A DNA stretch of 64,000 bases from Pseudomonas sp. MH9.2 (GCF_034353875.1 NZ_CP133784.1:620001-684000), one strand, 5' to 3'; positions 39,330 through 47,438 are shown, counted from the first letter of the stretch. A program made the numbers and translations. The notes: generated by a model not told the origin, from the sequence alone.

Positions 39330-39770
39330 TCAGCCCGACGCCGCAACACCTGTACTGCTCACATCGGTGTTAATCATGTGGTCGGCCATTTCTGAAAACA
39401 TACGTTGCAGCTTCGCATTCAGGGCTGAGTCATCCACCTGCTCGTTGATCGCCTGGCGCATGCACAGCATCCATTCGTCGCGCTCGACAATACTGACCGC
39501 AAAGGGCGCGTGTCGCATACGCAAACGCGGGTGACCACGCTCCTGTTGAAATAGTGGCGGGCCGCCAAGCCAGCCACTCAGGAACTTAAATAGACTGTCC
39601 GCGCTGCCGGTGAGACTCGGCGGGTGCATCCCGCGCACTCTTCGTGCCTCGGATAGCACCTCCATCAGTTCGTAAAACCGGTCGACCAGTGCATGGATAC
39701 CCGCCTCACCCCCTAACTGGAGATAAGCACTGGCATTGTTCTTGTGCTGGGCGCTCAATAGTTCAGTCAT
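39330..39770 (-). CDS. Group II truncated haemoglobin
   Basis: 146 residues. The globin block includes LGGEAGIHALVDRFYELM, LFKFLSGWLGGPPLF and GHPRLRMRHAPF, where His87 is the proximal haem ligand (the position of His75 in mycobacterial trHbO). The N-terminus is 15 residues longer than mycobacterial forms. As last gene of the cydPABX-ybgE cluster, it may deliver or scavenge O2 or NO near the oxidase. The upstream extension to 39851 overlaps ybgE and is rejected. Confidence 0.85.
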   Translation of the reverse strand: MTELLSAQHKNNASAYLQLGGEAGIHALVDRFYELMEVLSEARRVRGMHPPSLTGSADSLFKFLSGWLGGPPLFQQERGHPRLRMRHAPFAVSIVERDEWMLCMRQAINEQVDDSALNAKLQRMFSEMADHMINTDVSSTGVAASG

Positions 39771-39781
39771 GTCATCAGCAC

Positions 39782-40069
39782 TCAATGTAGGAACTTCATC
39801 CAACTGGCGAGCGCAAGCGCCGCAAGACAGGTCCAGCCTGAAAACAGCCAACGCCAGACGGGCATGCGCGGAACAAAACCCACACCTTTCACAAAGGCAA
39901 CGCTCATGGCTGCGAACAGCGCGGTAGCGAGAGCATGGTCAGCTTTCCCATCGGGGGCTGCTATCAGTGGGGGATATAGCGTGCAAGCGAGCATGATCGC
40001 CACAGCGATAACCAAACTCAGCAAATGTATGCGTGAGGTCGGCGAGGCGTTAGCGACGCGGGCCATCAT
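39782..40069 (-). CDS. ybgE: YbgE-like cyd operon membrane protein
   Basis: 95 residues with three predicted membrane helices (about 15-35, 48-65, 74-90). Its length, topology and position directly after cydX match YbgE, the cyd-operon protein of unknown role. It starts ATGATG, overlapping the cydX stop by four bases. Sequence similarity alone would not identify it. Confidence 0.7.
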   Translation of the reverse strand: MMARVANASPTSRIHLLSLVIAVAIMLACTLYPPLIAAPDGKADHALATALFAAMSVAFVKGVGFVPRMPVWRWLFSGWTCLAALALASWMKFLH

Positions 40070-40188
40070 GACTCTGCCTCGTCACTGTCGATCATGGCTC
40101 GGCCAGCTTCGTTCTCGCCCCACATCGCATTCAATATAGCCAGCAACAATGCAAAGCCGACCCCCAGCATCCAGGCGAAATACCACAT
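40066..40188 (-). CDS. cydX: CydX, small subunit of cytochrome bd oxidase
   Basis: A 40-residue protein too short for most gene finders. It reads MWYFAWMLGVGFALLLAILN followed by AMWGENEAGR and an acidic tail. MWYF-W-LG and the single membrane helix are the CydX signature. A GGAG lies eight bases before the ATG. It sits 22 bases after cydB and overlaps ybgE. CydX stabilises the CydAB haem sites. Confidence 0.93.
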   Translation of the reverse strand: MWYFAWMLGVGFALLLAILNAMWGENEAGRAMIDSDEAES

Positions 40189-40210
40189 AATTTTTACTCC
40201 TTTGCTGGCA

Positions 40211-41347
40211 CTAGTAGGCTGAATGGTCGTTGGCTTTGATATGCGCGATGGTCACCTTGCCCCGCATGACGCGGTACGCCCATGAGGTATAAAGAACAAT
40301 CAGCGGCATGAAGATCAGCGCGGCCCAGAACATGATGGCAAGGCTAAGATGGCTTGAAACGCTGTCCCAAACTGTCAGGCTCGCAGCCGGCATTGACGAC
40401 GACGGCATAATGAACGGAAACATCGATACACCCGCAGTGCCGATGACACTGACAACAGCAAGCGATGACGCCACAAATGCTGAGAGTGTACGGCGCGCCA
40501 TCAGCAACATGGCCGCGCCCGCCGCGCCAGCCAATCCCATCGCAGGCAACAGCCACAGCAAAGGGTAACGGCTGTAATTTGCCATCCAGGCACCTGCTTC
40601 GCGCACTACAGACTTGCCGAGTATGTCGGGTAGTCCAGCAGTGTCAATCACCGACGTAATGCGGTAGCCATCAATCGATTGCAGCCAGATCCCGGCGATT
40701 ACGAATGAGCACACCAACACGATTGCCGCCCCAACCGAGCCCTTGATGGCTCTGGACTGGATGACACCTTCAGTGCGGTGTGCCAGATAGCTTCCGCCCT
40801 GCAGAGTGATCATTGCGCTGCTGACGACGCCCGTCAGTAGTGCGAAGGGATTCAGCAACTGCCAGAAACTGCCTGTGTAGGTTGACACCAGATAATCATT
40901 GAACTGAAACGGTACGCCTTGCAGCAAGTTGCCGAACGCGATCCCGAACACCAGTGGAGGAACTGTCCCCCCCACAAAAAGTCCCCAATCCCAAGTGCTG
41001 CGCCAGGTTGGATTGTGGATCTTGCTGCGATAATCGAAGCCCACCGGGCGGAAGAACAACGCCCAGAGAACCAGGATCATCGCCCAGTAGAATCCGCTGA
41101 ACGCCGTCGCATAGACCACAGGCCATGCTGCGAACAATGCGCCGCCAGCGGTGATGAACCAGACCTGATTCCCATCCCAATGAGGACCGACGGTGTTTAT
41201 AACGACGCGCCGCTCCATATCATTGCGGCCAACGAAAGGCAGCAAGGTGCCGACCCCCATATCGTGGCCGTCCATGATTGCGAAACCGATTAGCAGTACG
41301 CCGACCAGCGCCCACCAGATAATTTTCAGGGTGAAATAATCAAGCAT
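40211..41347 (-). CDS. cydB: Cytochrome bd quinol oxidase subunit II
   Basis: 378 residues, nine or so membrane helices, the E. coli CydB length. It starts MLDYFTLKIIWWALVGVLLIGFAIMDGHDMGVG and includes GPHWDGNQVWFITAGGALFAAWP and FRPVGFDYRSK, all strongly conserved. It overlaps cydA by eight bases. Together with CydX this is an enterobacterial bd-I type oxidase, not the CIO (CioAB) form usual in Pseudomonas, which suggests acquisition by transfer. Confidence 0.95.
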   Translation of the reverse strand: MLDYFTLKIIWWALVGVLLIGFAIMDGHDMGVGTLLPFVGRNDMERRVVINTVGPHWDGNQVWFITAGGALFAAWPVVYATAFSGFYWAMILVLWALFFRPVGFDYRSKIHNPTWRSTWDWGLFVGGTVPPLVFGIAFGNLLQGVPFQFNDYLVSTYTGSFWQLLNPFALLTGVVSSAMITLQGGSYLAHRTEGVIQSRAIKGSVGAAIVLVCSFVIAGIWLQSIDGYRITSVIDTAGLPDILGKSVVREAGAWMANYSRYPLLWLLPAMGLAGAAGAAMLLMARRTLSAFVASSLAVVSVIGTAGVSMFPFIMPSSSMPAASLTVWDSVSSHLSLAIMFWAALIFMPLIVLYTSWAYRVMRGKVTIAHIKANDHSAY

Positions 41348-42911
41348 GGTGGCTTTCCTTCAAATTAGCGTCGTAGGCATAACGGCCAGTTCCGAGACTG
41401 CCTGGACCTTGACGTGCGAACTTGACCATCAAGAACATCTCAACCACCAACAGCGCGGTGTAGAAGACGATGAATCCTGCTAGCGAGCCGTACAGGTTGT
41501 TGACGCCGAGCGTGGATACGCTCATGTGAGTTGGCAGCACACCATAGATAGTCCAGGGCTGGCGGCCGTATTCGGCCACGAACCAGCCAAGTTCGCAGGA
41601 GATCCAAGGCGCAGGCAGCATGCAGAGAGCCAAACGCAATAACCAGCGGCGTCGTGTGCAAGTCGACTTCAATGTGCTCCAGAACGCCAGCCCAAAGAGC
41701 AGCAGCATCGCAAAGCCGAGACTTACCATGATCCGAAATGCCCAAAACATAGGTGTCACACGTGGCACGGTATCGTTGACGGCTTTATCTATGATGGCCG
41801 GTGTGGCCTGATTGACATCCTCGACATACTTTTTAAGCAGCAGGCCGAAACCGAGGTCTGCCTTATATTCTTCGAACACCTGTAGCGCAGCGGGATCACC
41901 GCGATGCTTGCGCAACGTTTCCAGCGCATTGACTGCGGTAATGCCGCGCAGGATACGGGCCCGGTTTTTCTCCTTGATCTCATGGATACCAGGAATTTGC
42001 TTGCTGACTGACCGGGTGCCGATCAGGCCCATCAGCCACGGCACTTCAACTTCCCAGTTATTCTTCGATTCGGCTTCGTTGATGCTGGCCACCAATGTCA
42101 GGCCGGCGGGTGCAGGTTTCGTTTCCCACATGGCCTCCATGGCTGCCATTTTGGTCTGCTGGGCCTCGCCCACCGTGTAGCCAGACTCGTCACCCAAGAC
42201 GATGACACTCAGCACTGACGCCAAGCCAAAGGCTGCCGCAACCCGAAAGCTTCGCTTTGCAAACTCGACATCTCGATTCTTGAGCAAATACCAACTCGAA
42301 ATCGACAGCACAAACATCGAACCGGTGACGTAACCGGCCGAGACGGTGTGCACAAACTTGGCCTGTGCTACTGGATTGAAAACCACAGCCCAGAAGTCGA
42401 CCATTTCCATGCGCATGGTGAGATAGCTGAATTCGGAACCCACCGGATTTTGCATCCAGCCATTGGCAATCAGGATCCACAGCGCTGAAAGGTTGGTACC
42501 AATGGCCATCAGCAGCGTGACCAGAAAATGGTGCTCCTTTTTTAATCGGTCCCAACCGAAGAAGAACAGGCCAATCATTGTTGATTCGAGGAAGAACGCC
42601 ATCATGCCCTCGATCGCCAGTGGGGCACCGAAGATGTCGCCGACGTAATGCGAGTAATACGCCCAGTTGGTACCGAACTGAAACTCGAGTGTGATACCCG
42701 TGGTCACGCCCAGGGCGAAGTTGATACCGAACAGCTTGCCCCAGAAACGCGTCATGTCTTTCCAGATGACATTACCCGTCATCACATAGACGCTTTCCAT
42801 AATGACCAGCAGCCACACCATGCCAACGGTGAGAGGTACAAAGAGAAAGTGGTACAGCGCGGTGGCTGCAAACTGCAGCCGTGACAAATCCACCAGATGT
42901 TCTGAAATCAC
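41340..42911 (-). CDS. cydA: Cytochrome bd quinol oxidase subunit I
   Basis: 523 residues. It oxidises quinol and reduces O2 to water at haems b558, b595 and d. Haem and quinol motifs include LSRLQFAATALYHFLFVPLT, the metal-ligand region in GNVIWKDMTRFWGKLFGINFALGV, LAIEGMMAFFLEST and GRQPWTIYGVLPTHMSVS. The Q-loop is long (about residues 255-385), the L-subfamily form. Start is a GTG with AAGGGG before it; the GTGA overlaps the cydP stop. bd oxidases resist sulfide inhibition, which fits the island. Confidence 0.96.
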   Translation of the reverse strand: MISEHLVDLSRLQFAATALYHFLFVPLTVGMVWLLVIMESVYVMTGNVIWKDMTRFWGKLFGINFALGVTTGITLEFQFGTNWAYYSHYVGDIFGAPLAIEGMMAFFLESTMIGLFFFGWDRLKKEHHFLVTLLMAIGTNLSALWILIANGWMQNPVGSEFSYLTMRMEMVDFWAVVFNPVAQAKFVHTVSAGYVTGSMFVLSISSWYLLKNRDVEFAKRSFRVAAAFGLASVLSVIVLGDESGYTVGEAQQTKMAAMEAMWETKPAPAGLTLVASINEAESKNNWEVEVPWLMGLIGTRSVSKQIPGIHEIKEKNRARILRGITAVNALETLRKHRGDPAALQVFEEYKADLGFGLLLKKYVEDVNQATPAIIDKAVNDTVPRVTPMFWAFRIMVSLGFAMLLLFGLAFWSTLKSTCTRRRWLLRLALCMLPAPWISCELGWFVAEYGRQPWTIYGVLPTHMSVSTLGVNNLYGSLAGFIVFYTALLVVEMFLMVKFARQGPGSLGTGRYAYDANLKESHHA

Positions 42912-43084
42912 TTGCTTGCCCCTTGAGTCGAGGTGGGTACGCCGAACCTGTCGCCGACGGTGTTCGAGTCGACGCTAACGCGCGAATCTCGGATGAACAG
43001 CCACCAAAGCACTGTCAGCACCATCAACTTGATTAGCACTGCTATTAGCAGATGGCGCCGCAATCGTTTGTCGGAATTGGTCAT
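42908..43084 (-). CDS. cydP: CydP-like small membrane protein before cydA
   Basis: 58 residues: a basic start (TNSDKRLRRHLL), one membrane helix (AVLIKLMVLTVLWWLFI) and a polar tail with RVSVDSNTVGDRFG. This matches the 'cytochrome oxidase putative small subunit CydP' pattern found before cydA in many proteobacteria. The predicted sigma-54 start lies only two bases before this ATG, so translation would be leaderless, or the true start site is slightly upstream. There is no clear ribosome binding site. Confidence 0.72.
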   Translation of the reverse strand: MTNSDKRLRRHLLIAVLIKLMVLTVLWWLFIRDSRVSVDSNTVGDRFGVPTSTQGASK

Positions 43085-43096
43085 GACTATGCAGTT

Positions 43097-43112
43097 AGCA
43101 CACGCCATGCCA
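43097..43112 (-). promoter_or_regulatory. Sigma-54 promoter of the cydPABX operon
   Basis: On the minus strand TGGCATGGCGTGTGCT, with GG and GC ten bases apart, close to the RpoN consensus TGGCACG-N4-TTGCW. Predicted initiation about 43086. An A/T-rich stretch upstream (43121-43160) could hold an IHF bend. Confidence 0.7.
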
Positions 43113-43199
43113 AGAGGGGAAATTTGATTTTTATTGTTTAATAACAAGCACTTAAATATTTTAGCACGAAGACGGCAGATGCCTTGACTGGTAAATATG

Positions 43200-43232
43200 C
43201 TGCCAATCTGCCATGGCGGCAGTGATTGGCAG
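43200..43232. promoter_or_regulatory. Enhancer (UAS) candidate for FisR upstream of cydP
   Basis: CTGCCAATC ... GATTGGCAG nested around CTGCC-ATGGC-GGCAG. Centre 43216 is 130 bases upstream of the predicted cydP initiation. Shares ACTGCCAAT with the site upstream of the dioxygenase gene. Confidence 0.6.
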
Positions 43233-43250
43233 TCATAGGCTGACATGTGG

Positions 43251-44570
43251 TCAGGCGAGTCCTTGTTCTTTCAGTCGTCTATACAAAGTACGTTCGCTAA
43301 TGCCCATGTGCTTGGCCAGTTCGCTGCGGGTGCCTTTGAACGTGGCCAGTACGTGTACCAGCGCGCCGCCCTCGAAAGGAGACTGGATAGAGACCTGAGG
43401 AGATATCGACGCTGGCGCTGCAGGCAAATGTACGCAGCGGATTACACCGTCGTCGGCGAACAGACTGGCTCTCTCCAGAACATTGCGTAACTCGCGGACA
43501 TTGCCCGGCCAGGCAAACCGCTGCAATTGCGTCAAGGCATCGACCTCTATAGTCAGCCTGCGCTTGCCGGGGACTACCCGTTGCAGAATTGAATTGGCAA
43601 GCAAGCCAATGTCTTCGATCCGGTGGCGCAATGGCGGCAACTGAATCGGAAAAGCACTGATGCGGTAGTACAGGTCCTGCCGGAACTCACCCTTTTCCAT
43701 CATTTTTTCGAGTGGCTTGTGGGTCGCCGCAATCAACCTGAAATTCGCGTGCAAGGTCTCGACGCTGCCGACACGGCGATAAGTGCCTGACTCGATCAGG
43801 CGCAGCAGTTTCACCTGCATCGCCAGCGGAACGTCGCCTATCTCATCGAGAAACAACGAGCCGCCCTGCGCCGTCTCGACTAAGCCCGGCTTGCGCGTGG
43901 TGGCACCGGTGAACGCTCCCTTTTCATGCCCGAACAGCTCACTCTCGAATAGCGTTTCGGTCAGCCCCGAGCAATCGACTACCACAAATGGCCCAGCGGC
44001 CCGCTCGCTGGTTTCATGTACCGCGCGGGCGAACAGCTCCTTACCTGTGCCGGACTCTCCCAGCAACAGTACCGGCAACATTGAGGGGGCCACCCGCTGC
44101 AACTCCGACAGGGCAAGGTTGAAGGCAGGCGATGAGCCGACCAGCCCCTCGTTACTGGGCCGCGCTGATGCGCTGCGAACCAGCTTGAGGCGTTCCACAT
44201 AAGCGGTGATGACACCCTTTGCGTCTAGAATCGGGCGTAATTCGACTTCGACATGCTCAGGACCGCGCGGTGTGTGGTGGATATGCAAAACCCGGTCTGG
44301 AGCGCGCAGCTCCTGGGCTTTTTTCATCGGGCAATGCTCGCCAGCCTGATCACAAGGGACATCGTAATGGTGTGAAATCTGATAGCACTTGTGGCCGATA
44401 AAAGGCTTGTCGACACTGCCGAACTGACGCTGGTACGCGGTGTTGGCAGCCAGGATGTTGTATTCGGGATCGAGCACGATCATAGGGTCTGCTTCGTGCT
44501 CAAGAAACGAGACAAGTGATTGCACTTGGTCCCGGTGTGGGCCGCTTGGAGGGGGCAGGCTGCTGGTCAT
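43251..44570 (-). CDS. fisR: FisR-type sigma-54-dependent activator, sulfane-sulfur sensor
   Basis: 439 residues. A PAS-like sensor domain (1-130) is followed by the AAA+ domain with GESGTGKE (Walker A), GAFTGA (sigma-54 contact) and LFLDEIGD (Walker B), then a Fis-type helix-turn-helix ([19 protein letters not shown]). The sensor has Cys62, Cys73 and Cys80 with spacings 11 and 7, as I recall for C53/C64/C71 of Cupriavidus FisR, which reacts with polysulfide. The ATGATG start follows AGGAG; I use the second ATG (five-base spacing). It lies between two sigma-54-controlled operons, cyd and the persulfide dioxygenase. Confidence 0.87.
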   Translation of the reverse strand: MTSSLPPPSGPHRDQVQSLVSFLEHEADPMIVLDPEYNILAANTAYQRQFGSVDKPFIGHKCYQISHHYDVPCDQAGEHCPMKKAQELRAPDRVLHIHHTPRGPEHVEVELRPILDAKGVITAYVERLKLVRSASARPSNEGLVGSSPAFNLALSELQRVAPSMLPVLLLGESGTGKELFARAVHETSERAAGPFVVVDCSGLTETLFESELFGHEKGAFTGATTRKPGLVETAQGGSLFLDEIGDVPLAMQVKLLRLIESGTYRRVGSVETLHANFRLIAATHKPLEKMMEKGEFRQDLYYRISAFPIQLPPLRHRIEDIGLLANSILQRVVPGKRRLTIEVDALTQLQRFAWPGNVRELRNVLERASLFADDGVIRCVHLPAAPASISPQVSIQSPFEGGALVHVLATFKGTRSELAKHMGISERTLYRRLKEQGLA

Positions 44571-44600
44571 CATGGCTCCTGAGAATTCGCCCATACTGTT

Positions 44601-44642
44601 GTGGCACTGCCACCTATGTCAACAAACACTGCCAATGGCAGT
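44601..44642. promoter_or_regulatory. Enhancer (UAS) candidates for FisR upstream of the dioxygenase gene
   Basis: Two perfect odd-centred palindromes: GTGGCACTGCCAC (44601-44613) and ACTGCCAATGGCAGT (44628-44642). The second is centred 130 bases before the predicted dioxygenase transcription start. They lie 30 bases before the fisR start, so autoregulation is possible. Confidence 0.65.
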
Positions 44643-44738
44643 TCCTTCTTGCCTTTGAATACGAAACCAGCCCATCAAAAAAAATAAATAACCTAATAAA
44701 ATCAATTAGATAAATTTATTTTAAGCAGTAATTTTAGT

Positions 44739-44754
44739 TGGCAGCTTTATTGCA
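44739..44754 (+). promoter_or_regulatory. Sigma-54 promoter of the persulfide dioxygenase gene
   Basis: TGGCAGCTTTATTGCA with GG and GC separated by ten bases, a very good -24/-12 match. Initiation near 44765, giving a 44-base leader. Confidence 0.8.
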
Positions 44755-44808
44755 GCTGTCAGCCCTTGGTGCGAGCGACTCGAATAAGAGCCCCTAAGGA
44801 GACAGATC

Positions 44809-45687
44809 ATGACCGCAAAACTTCAGGTTGAAGGATTCTTCGATCCTGCTACCAGCACCGTCAGCTATCTTGTGCTGGATCTAACCACCCGCCACTGCGC
44901 CTTGGTAGACAGCGTGCTTGATTACGATCCTAAATCAGGCCACACCGCCACGATGTCTGCCGACAAGTTAATTGCGAGAGTGGCCGAACTCAATGCGAAG
45001 GTCGACTGGATCCTCGAGACCCATGTTCATGCGGACCACCTGACGGCAGCGCCGTACCTGAAGGAAAAACTCGGCGGCAAGATAGGTATCGGCAGCCAGA
45101 TAGCGACTGTGCAGGAGGTCTTCGGCGCTTTGTTCAACACAGGTAGCGACATGGCCCGTGACGGTAGTCAGTTCGATCACCTGTTCACGAATGACGAGTC
45201 GTTCGCCATTGGCACGCTGCAATGCCGAACGCTGCATACGCCAGGCCACACGCCAGCTTGCATGACGTATGTGGTCAGCGATAGTGAGGAAACGGCAGCA
45301 TTCGTCGGCGATACCCTGTTCATGCCCGACTACGGTACCGCACGCTGTGACTTCCCCGGCGGTGATGCGCGCACGCTATTTCAGTCAATTAACAAGGTGC
45401 TGAGTCTGCCGGCCAATACCTTGCTGTACATGTGTCACGACTATCAACCTGGTGGTCGTGAAGTGCAATTCATCAGCACCGTTGCTGACCAGCGCGCGCA
45501 CAACGTTCATGTCCGTAACGGCATCAGTGAGGAGGCGTTTGTAGCGATGCGCACCAAGCGTGATGCATCAATGGAAATGCCGACGCTAATCCTGCCATCG
45601 GTTCAGGTAAACATGCGGGCTGGACATTTTCCTGAGCCCGAAGCAAACGGCACACGCTATCTGAAAATACCGCTCAATGTCGCCTGA
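44809..45687 (+). CDS. pdo: Persulfide dioxygenase (ETHE1/Blh-type metallo-beta-lactamase fold)
   Basis: 292 residues. THVHADHLTA (H72, H74, D76, H77) is the metal-binding motif; HTPGHTPACMTYVV and FVGDTLFMPDYGTARCDFPGGDA complete the site, and MCHDYQPGGREVQF is typical of Blh-type dioxygenases. It oxidises glutathione persulfide to sulfite using O2. GGAG lies nine bases before the ATG. Downstream are a truncated DUF442 remnant and a TauE exporter that could remove the sulfite. No sqr gene is nearby. Confidence 0.9.
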   Translation: MTAKLQVEGFFDPATSTVSYLVLDLTTRHCALVDSVLDYDPKSGHTATMSADKLIARVAELNAKVDWILETHVHADHLTAAPYLKEKLGGKIGIGSQIATVQEVFGALFNTGSDMARDGSQFDHLFTNDESFAIGTLQCRTLHTPGHTPACMTYVVSDSEETAAFVGDTLFMPDYGTARCDFPGGDARTLFQSINKVLSLPANTLLYMCHDYQPGGREVQFISTVADQRAHNVHVRNGISEEAFVAMRTKRDASMEMPTLILPSVQVNMRAGHFPEPEANGTRYLKIPLNVA

Positions 45688-45737
45688 CGTCGCCCGCAAA
45701 AATACCCATAACAACAATATTTTTAACGGAGACACCT

Positions 45738-45836
45738 ATGTACATTCGCCACCTCGTACAAGGACTGTCGGTATCGGAGCAGATTGTGCCCCATCAGTTG
45801 GCAGAACTGAAAGCAAGGAGACTGAAATGCTTATAG
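45738..45836 (+). pseudogene. Truncated DUF442-like sulfurtransferase N-terminus
   Basis: A 32-codon frame, preceded by ACGGAG, encodes MYIRHLVQGLSVSEQIVPHQ then LAELKARRLKCL and a stop. It resembles the first 30 residues of DUF442/TIGR01244 proteins (pattern M-x-I-x-x-L...L-S-V-S-x-Q-I-x-P...L), which are often linked to Blh dioxygenases. The rest of such a domain (~80 residues with a CX5R loop) is missing and the frame runs directly into the TauE gene, overlapping its start. A deletion remnant is the likely explanation; it might also now act as a leader peptide coupled to tauE. Confidence 0.55.
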
Positions 45837-46627
45837 TCTTGCTGCTCGGATTTACTGTTGGTGTCATTCTTGCTCTCACTGGCGCAGGCGGTGGAATACT
45901 TGCCGTTCCATTACTCGTTTTTGGCGTTGGATTGAGCATGGCCGAAGCCGGGCCTATCGGTTTGCTCGCTGTTGGATTGGCGGCAACCTTGGGTGCTGTG
46001 ATGGGGCTAAAAAACGGCACCGTACGTTATAAAGCGGCGCTCTTGATCGCTGGAGCGGGGATCGTGTGCTCCCCATTTGGCCTTTGGCTGGCACAACGCA
46101 CACCTAACCGCCCGCTGACGATCGTCTTTGCTTTTGTGCTGATGTACGTTGCATTTCGAGTGTTTCAACGATCATTGCCTGCTTCCGTCGAGTCAAAGAC
46201 AGACGTCAAGAACAAGCCACCGCCCTGCCTATTGGACGCGAGCCGAGGCAAGCTAAACTGGACGGCTCCTTGTGCCTGGGCGCTCACAGTTTCTGGCATT
46301 GTCGCGGGTGGACTTTCTGGCTTGCTGGGTGTCGGCGGCGGCTTTGTCATGGTGCCGGCGCTCCAGCGATATACCGATTTGACAGCACAGTCAGTCCTGG
46401 CAACGTCTCTAGCCGTTATTGCACTGGTTTCAATCTCCGGAGTTGCCGCAAGCGCGGCGGCTGGACACTTGCAATGGGCAATTGCTTTTCCGTTTTCCAT
46501 TGGCGCATTAGTAGGCATGATCAGCGGACGTCTGGTCGCCGCCAAGCTGTCGGGGCCTCATTTACAAAGAGGGTTTGCCATTGTGTCCGGCGTGGTTGCA
46601 GTCGCCTTGTTTGTAAAAGCTATTTAG
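45827..46627 (+). CDS. TauE/SafE-family sulfite or sulfonate exporter
   Basis: 266 residues with about eight membrane helices and the family's two glycine-rich halves: LTGAGGGILAVPLLVFG near the N-terminus and LSGLLGVGGGFVMVPAL in the second half. The start at 45827 follows GCAAGGAG; the long upstream ORF extension reads through the dioxygenase gap and is rejected. Placed after the dioxygenase, it probably exports sulfite produced from persulfide. Confidence 0.88.
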   Translation: MLIVLLLGFTVGVILALTGAGGGILAVPLLVFGVGLSMAEAGPIGLLAVGLAATLGAVMGLKNGTVRYKAALLIAGAGIVCSPFGLWLAQRTPNRPLTIVFAFVLMYVAFRVFQRSLPASVESKTDVKNKPPPCLLDASRGKLNWTAPCAWALTVSGIVAGGLSGLLGVGGGFVMVPALQRYTDLTAQSVLATSLAVIALVSISGVAASAAAGHLQWAIAFPFSIGALVGMISGRLVAAKLSGPHLQRGFAIVSGVVAVALFVKAI

Positions 46628-46633
46628 CTGACC

Positions 46634-46668
46634 GAGTAGGTGACGGATTGCAAATCCGCCACCTACTC
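46634..46668. terminator. Hairpin between tauE and the thioesterase gene
   Basis: GAGTAGGTG / CACCTACTC outer stem with an inner CGGATT/AATCCG stem: a strong terminator-like structure between convergent genes. Confidence 0.7.
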
Positions 46669-46699
46669 ACACCGCACCTACGGCTTCTCATACGGCGAC

Positions 46700-47197
46700 T
46701 CAGATTACCGCTTGTGCTTCGGCCCTTAGTTTCTCAGTGCTGACCCTGACAAAGACAGAGTCGCCGATTACCGTCAAAACATCACCTGCCCAAACCTCGC
46801 AAATAATCCGTGACTTGCGCCCTACCTCTCCTTCAACCCATGCCTTCAAGGTGAGCTCGACACCCATCGGTGTAGGCTTACGGTAGGTGAGGTTCAACTG
46901 CCCAGTCACGCAATCAATGCGAGGTAATGTTCCAGGCTCCCGCCCTTCCGCACGATAGTGATAGGCCATCGCAGTCCAGTTCGAGTGGCAGTCTACTAAC
47001 ATTGCAATGAAACCACCGTAAACCAACTCTGGCCAGCCAGTAAATTCAGGGGCCGGAGTGTGTTTGCACACAACATGAACTCCGTCGGCATCCCAGTGGC
47101 TTTTTATGTGGAGACCGCTTGGGTGTGCGCTTCCGCACCCGAAACAGATGCCTTCCGGGGCCGCTTGATCTTGCAATGGAAGAACGTGGATAGTCAT
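46700..47197 (-). CDS. PaaI-type hotdog-fold thioesterase
   Basis: 165 residues. CFGCGSAHPSGLHIKSH and GGFIAMLVDCHSNWTAMAY (with the hotdog catalytic Asp) are typical of PaaI/FcbC-like thioesterases. It hydrolyses an acyl-CoA of unknown nature. AGGAC precedes the ATG. It stands alone between the dioxygenase operon and bigR and has no obvious sulfur role. Confidence 0.82.
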   Translation of the reverse strand: MTIHVLPLQDQAAPEGICFGCGSAHPSGLHIKSHWDADGVHVVCKHTPAPEFTGWPELVYGGFIAMLVDCHSNWTAMAYHYRAEGREPGTLPRIDCVTGQLNLTYRKPTPMGVELTLKAWVEGEVGRKSRIICEVWAGDVLTVIGDSVFVRVSTEKLRAEAQAVI

Positions 47198-47438
47198 CGA
47201 TTGTCCTTTTTTGATTTGCTATCGGATTGCCGAAGTTTAACTAACTGCTAGCGTATGAACATGAAGGATTGCAGCCTCTCAACCCATTTAAAAATATATA
47301 GACGAACCGCCATAGCCTAACTTATCCGCTCAGGCAACTATTGAGCATTTGCACCTTCGGCTCGGAGTATTGCTCTCTGATTCAGGTGCAGGAGCGGCCG
47401 TCCCCACAGTGCCTGATGATTAACAAATTGCACGACAA

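Noticed and set aside
43120-43140. TTGAT-N4 half-site resembling an Anr/FNR box before the cyd operon
   Set aside because: The second half-site (ATCAA) is absent; the sigma-54 element is the better-supported promoter.
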